From an uncultured Acetatifactor sp. (GTDB taxonomy: Bacteria; Bacillota; Clostridia; Lachnospirales; Lachnospiraceae): 16,966 nucleotides of DNA. Of this stretch, positions 15,164-16,966 are shown in pieces (position 1 is the stretch's first letter; every line of letters starts with the position of its first letter). The position numbers and the translations under genes are program-made. The stretch spans positions 1 through 16,966 of the forward strand of contig CAJUTJ010000167.1 of assembly GCA_910589655.1 (NCBI GenBank), read 5' to 3'. The notes below the pieces were generated by a model. That model did no database searches. It was not told the origin of the DNA and saw only the letters and a program-made list of their open reading frames with translations.

Positions 15164-15903
15164 TTATGTCATTTTACCGAAAGGATCCCGGCGCCAAAGG
15201 AGTAATACAACAATTTCGGCAGCCAGTAACGCGAACAATACGGGCATCAGCAAGGGCAGCGTTCCCACTGCCCTTGCAAGGAAAAGCATGGCTGCCGGAA
15301 CAATGTATTTCCGCGGGGGATGCCATAGGTCGCTTTCGGTTTTCCGGCCGCGGAGGGGATAAAACCATTCCAATAGGACGGAGCAGGCGGCGCTTTGCAA
15401 GGCAAAGAAAAGAGCGGCTGCAAGCATCGGGAGAGTAACGCCGTCCTTTTGAAGCTGCAGGCTGCAAAGGAAAATCGTGTCTGCAGTCATATTGCACAGA
15501 AAAATAAACAGACAATAGGGGACACAAAACGCTTTTTTCTGGCGGGAAGAAAACAGACGGCCTGCTCCAAGGCCGGGTCACAGGACAGCAGGATGCAGAT
15601 CGGAGTATTTAAGGACAAAATGGCAAGCCCATGGGGGCAACGAAAAGGTTTTCCGTCCGCCTTCTGTAAAAGTACAGCCGAAAGAAGGCCGTTGGCCGCC
15701 GGGAGCATCAGAAACAGGAAGTGTTTCCCGCAGAAGAGAATGGCAGCGGTCAGTCCTGCAGCCCATAGAACACCGAAATGCCAATGTTTTTTCGCGGAAC
15801 AGGCGGACGAAGAGCCTCCCTGATTTCTGCTGCATTGCTTCCCGCGGGCAATGAGCAAGCGGCTGTGAAGCAGGCATTTGATGAATGTTGCCGTTTTCAG
15901 GAC
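15164..15903 (-). pseudogene. Decayed ABC-transporter permease
   Basis: On the - strand, a hydrophobic protein can be followed through two frames. The first runs from about 15903 (TATFIKCLLHSRLLIARGKQ, then membrane segments such as LTAAILFCGKHFLFLMLPAA) down to about 15530. The second continues to the TAA at 15166-15164 (MLAAALFFALQSAACSVLLE, PAAMLFLARAVGTLPLLMPV, ending LLLWRRDPFGKMT). The frames meet near a run of six Ts (+ strand 15533-15538; A6 in the mRNA), a plausible indel site. There is no start codon: the 5' end is fused to the truncated ATPase. It would have been an ABC-2-like membrane subunit, an inference from context and hydrophobicity. Confidence 0.7.
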
Positions 15904-16030
15904 CGCCGTTGAGCCCGATTAACCCTACAACTTCGTGTTCGGATAATTCCAAAGAAAAGCCGGACAGAACCGTTCTTTCACTATCATATCATGCGCTTAA
16001 ATTTTTGATTGTCAAAAGAGGTCTTCCCAT
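15904..16030 (-). pseudogene. Truncated ABC-transporter ATPase
   Basis: Starts at ATG 16030-16028 on the - strand, one base after the stop of the small membrane-protein gene, with AAAGGAG upstream. It reads MGRPLLTIKNLSA, then an in-frame TGA (15991-15989), then YDSERTVLSGFSLELSEHEV and VGLIGLNGG. This is the normal opening of an ABC ATP-binding domain up to the first half of Walker A (expected GLNGxGKTT). After that the sequence turns into the permease in another frame. So it carries both a nonsense mutation at codon 14 and a deletion removing the rest of the ATPase and the permease start. Confidence 0.75.
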
Positions 16031-16031
16031 T

Positions 16032-16208
16032 TTATTTGTCTCCTTTGCCGTCTTTTCTCTTTTTCCATGTGGCATATGCGGAATACAGGAATGAACCGCT
16101 TAGAATTACATAGAGGGCAGCCGTTTGAAAGTTGCCTGATACACCGCATACAATAGCCGCTGCCAGCCAAATGCCCCCCATTAACCCACGAATATATACA
16201 TGACGCAT
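16032..16208 (-). CDS. Small two-helix membrane protein (58 aa) heading a dead ABC operon
   Basis: A 58-codon gene below the usual size cut-off. It starts at ATG 16208-16206 on the - strand after a perfect AGGAGG (seven bases upstream), and encodes MRHVYIRGLMGGIWLAAAIV and onward. Two membrane helices (about 8-24 and 29-47) flank a short SGNFQ turn, followed by a basic tail WKKRKDGKGDK. The strong ribosome site, the good frame and the stop-start spacing of one base to the ATPase show an operon of small protein, ATPase and permease. I recall similar small proteins ahead of ABC genes in this family of bacteria but cannot name one. It is intact although its partners are broken. Confidence 0.72.
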   Translation of the reverse strand: MRHVYIRGLMGGIWLAAAIVCGVSGNFQTAALYVILSGSFLYSAYATWKKRKDGKGDK

Positions 16209-16251
16209 AATTATTACCTCCTAAAATGGCTTGTTGTTTTGTTGTGTCTAT

Positions 16252-16282
16252 ATCATACCTAAAAAAACGTGCCTCTGCGCAA
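16252..16282 (-). promoter_or_regulatory. Possible MerR-type promoter of the leftward ABC remnant operon
   Basis: On the - strand TTGCGC (16282-16277) and TATGAT (16257-16252) are 19 bases apart. An imperfect dyad, with ACTTGC and GCACGT as half-sites, overlaps the -35 and extends into the spacer. Overlong spacers with a central dyad are the mark of MerR-family activators. The -35 box is weak, so this is tentative. Confidence 0.4.
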
Positions 16283-16325
16283 GTGTCCGCAATCGGTAGT
16301 TTTTTGGCCGCGAACGAAATAGACA

Positions 16326-16354
16326 TTGTGATTGTTGGATAGATGTAATATAAT
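16326..16354 (+). promoter_or_regulatory. Promoter of the Imm1-like gene
   Basis: TTGTGA (16326-16331) and a perfect TATAAT (16349-16354) are 17 bases apart. A second option closer to the gene is TTGTGT (16409-16414) with TATAAA (16433-16438), 18 bases apart. The gap 16355-16501 otherwise holds only AT-rich leader sequence. Confidence 0.55.
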
Positions 16355-16501
16355 AAACCCAGCGGGAAATCAGCATTTTAATTTATTTAAATTACTCCCT
16401 TTTCGGATTTGTGTACCCATTCGGAAGTGGCTTATAAATACGCATCACAAATAGCAGATAAAGATTTTCTCTGAATACAAATTGGAATTGTGGAGGAACG
16501 T

Positions 16502-16834
16502 ATGGGAATAGGAATAATCAGTACAAGTAAAGGGAATTTTACTTTTCAATCAACGGAGGATGTAATAAAATTTATACGGACAGGAGCACAAGAAAATAAT
16601 GATACATGGATTAGCGGAGAGCAACCATATCCTTGTATTGCTGTTTGTATCAATGGAGAATATGCTGCCATTAATTTTTTTCAAAATGACACAGGCGACA
16701 TATGGTTGTCCTATAATGATAAAAACCGAAAGGAAGTTACTTTTATTGCAGATGGAAATGAATGGAAACCCGATGCTGATGCAATTATTGCATTAAGCGA
16801 TGCGTTTTCATGTATCAGGGAATTTCTAGTATAA
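16502..16834 (+). CDS. Imm1-like immunity protein
   Basis: 110 residues, soluble and acidic. The core YPCIAVCINGEYAAINFFQN, the FIADGNEWKPDADAIIALSD segment and the C-terminal AFSCIREFL helix follow the pattern of Imm1 immunity proteins. These are cytoplasmic antidotes usually encoded just after a polymorphic toxin (WXG/LXG, CDI or RHS type). The start is ATG 16502 with GGAGG (16492-16496) five bases upstream; an in-frame GTG at 16490 overlaps that site. No toxin is seen in the 1.4 kb upstream, where only dead ABC genes lie on the other strand, so it would be an orphan here. It is AT-rich compared with guaB, consistent with acquisition. The family call is from memory of the pattern. Confidence 0.68.
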   Translation: MGIGIISTSKGNFTFQSTEDVIKFIRTGAQENNDTWISGEQPYPCIAVCINGEYAAINFFQNDTGDIWLSYNDKNRKEVTFIADGNEWKPDADAIIALSDAFSCIREFLV

Positions 16835-16851
16835 TCCGCCCTAATTGCCCG

Positions 16852-16965
16852 TATGTTTGGCGCAGGATAAATTTTCAGTCTGCAAGGCGGCTGAACGAGT
16901 CGATGCGGTGGCATCGTCGAGTGAAGCCAACGCAGTCAGGTGGAAATTTAGACCAGCGAAACATA
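16852..16965. repeat. 114-bp imperfect inverted repeat at the window edge
   Basis: The ends TATGTTT (16852-16858) and AAACATA (16959-16965), a second block TAAATTT/AAATTTA, and an inner stem CGATGC/GCATCG (16901-16906/16911-16916) around GGTG form one long imperfect hairpin. The outer ends and inner stem share the same centre, 16908.5. It starts about 18 bases after the Imm1-like gene. It looks like a MITE or REP-type element, or a structured RNA; no frame inside it is convincing. Confidence 0.7.
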
Positions 16966-16966
16966 G

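Noticed and set aside
15395..15823. 142-codon frame on the + strand
   Set aside because: It lies opposite the permease pseudogene, whose hydrophobic - strand frames are convincing; the + strand product is Lys/Arg-rich without a fold pattern.
16012..16326. 104-codon frame on the - strand from 16326
   Set aside because: It overlaps the 58-aa gene in another frame, has no good ribosome site, and runs through the promoter region.

Overview
The window looks like chromosomal DNA from a low-to-moderate GC Clostridia, most probably a Lachnospiraceae-type gut bacterium. The signs are a T-box leader, AGGAGG-type ribosome binding sites, an aspS-gatC-gatA-gatB operon, a DUF6106-like protein and a C-terminal fragment of a Firmicutes-type recombinase. 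Genus cannot be fixed from the sequence alone.

Left edge (1-600): debris of mobile elements, namely the C-terminal end of a DDE transposase and a stop-interrupted remnant of a recombinase C-terminus. Region 601-6579: one promoter and a T-box riboswitch control an operon for tRNA-dependent transamidation. It encodes an AspRS of the type expected to be non-discriminating, then GatC, GatA and GatB. Together these would make Asn-tRNA(Asn), and with a mischarging GluRS elsewhere Gln-tRNA(Gln), indirectly. The T-box specifier loop carries overlapping GAA and AAC triplets and no Asp codon, which matches the two-codon (tRNA-Glu/tRNA-Asn) T-box described for the equivalent Clostridium acetobutylicum operon. 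The aspS-gatC and gatC-gatA gaps are filled with tandem repeats (7 x 35 bp; 2.2 x 104 bp).

Region 6593-8232: a GNAT acetyltransferase, a convergent hairpin, and a leftward gene for a single-pass membrane protein of unknown role. Region 8426-12356: a promoter next to a perfect CCCTATAGGG palindrome drives two half-transporter ABC genes forming an asymmetric heterodimeric exporter (BmrCD/TM287-288 type). Their spacer holds another tandem repeat that shares its core with the gatC-gatA repeat. Region 12424-15055: a DUF6106-like membrane protein, a fragment of an InlB-like surface repeat, a terminator, then guaB (IMP dehydrogenase) with its own promoter.

Right part (15056-16966): no intact gene follows guaB on the + strand until 16502. 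The - strand holds a decayed ABC-transporter operon: an intact 58-aa membrane protein gene, an ATPase truncated at its Walker A motif, and a frameshifted permease. At the far right are an orphan Imm1-like immunity protein and a roughly 114-bp perfectly centred imperfect inverted repeat that looks like a MITE-type or structured element.
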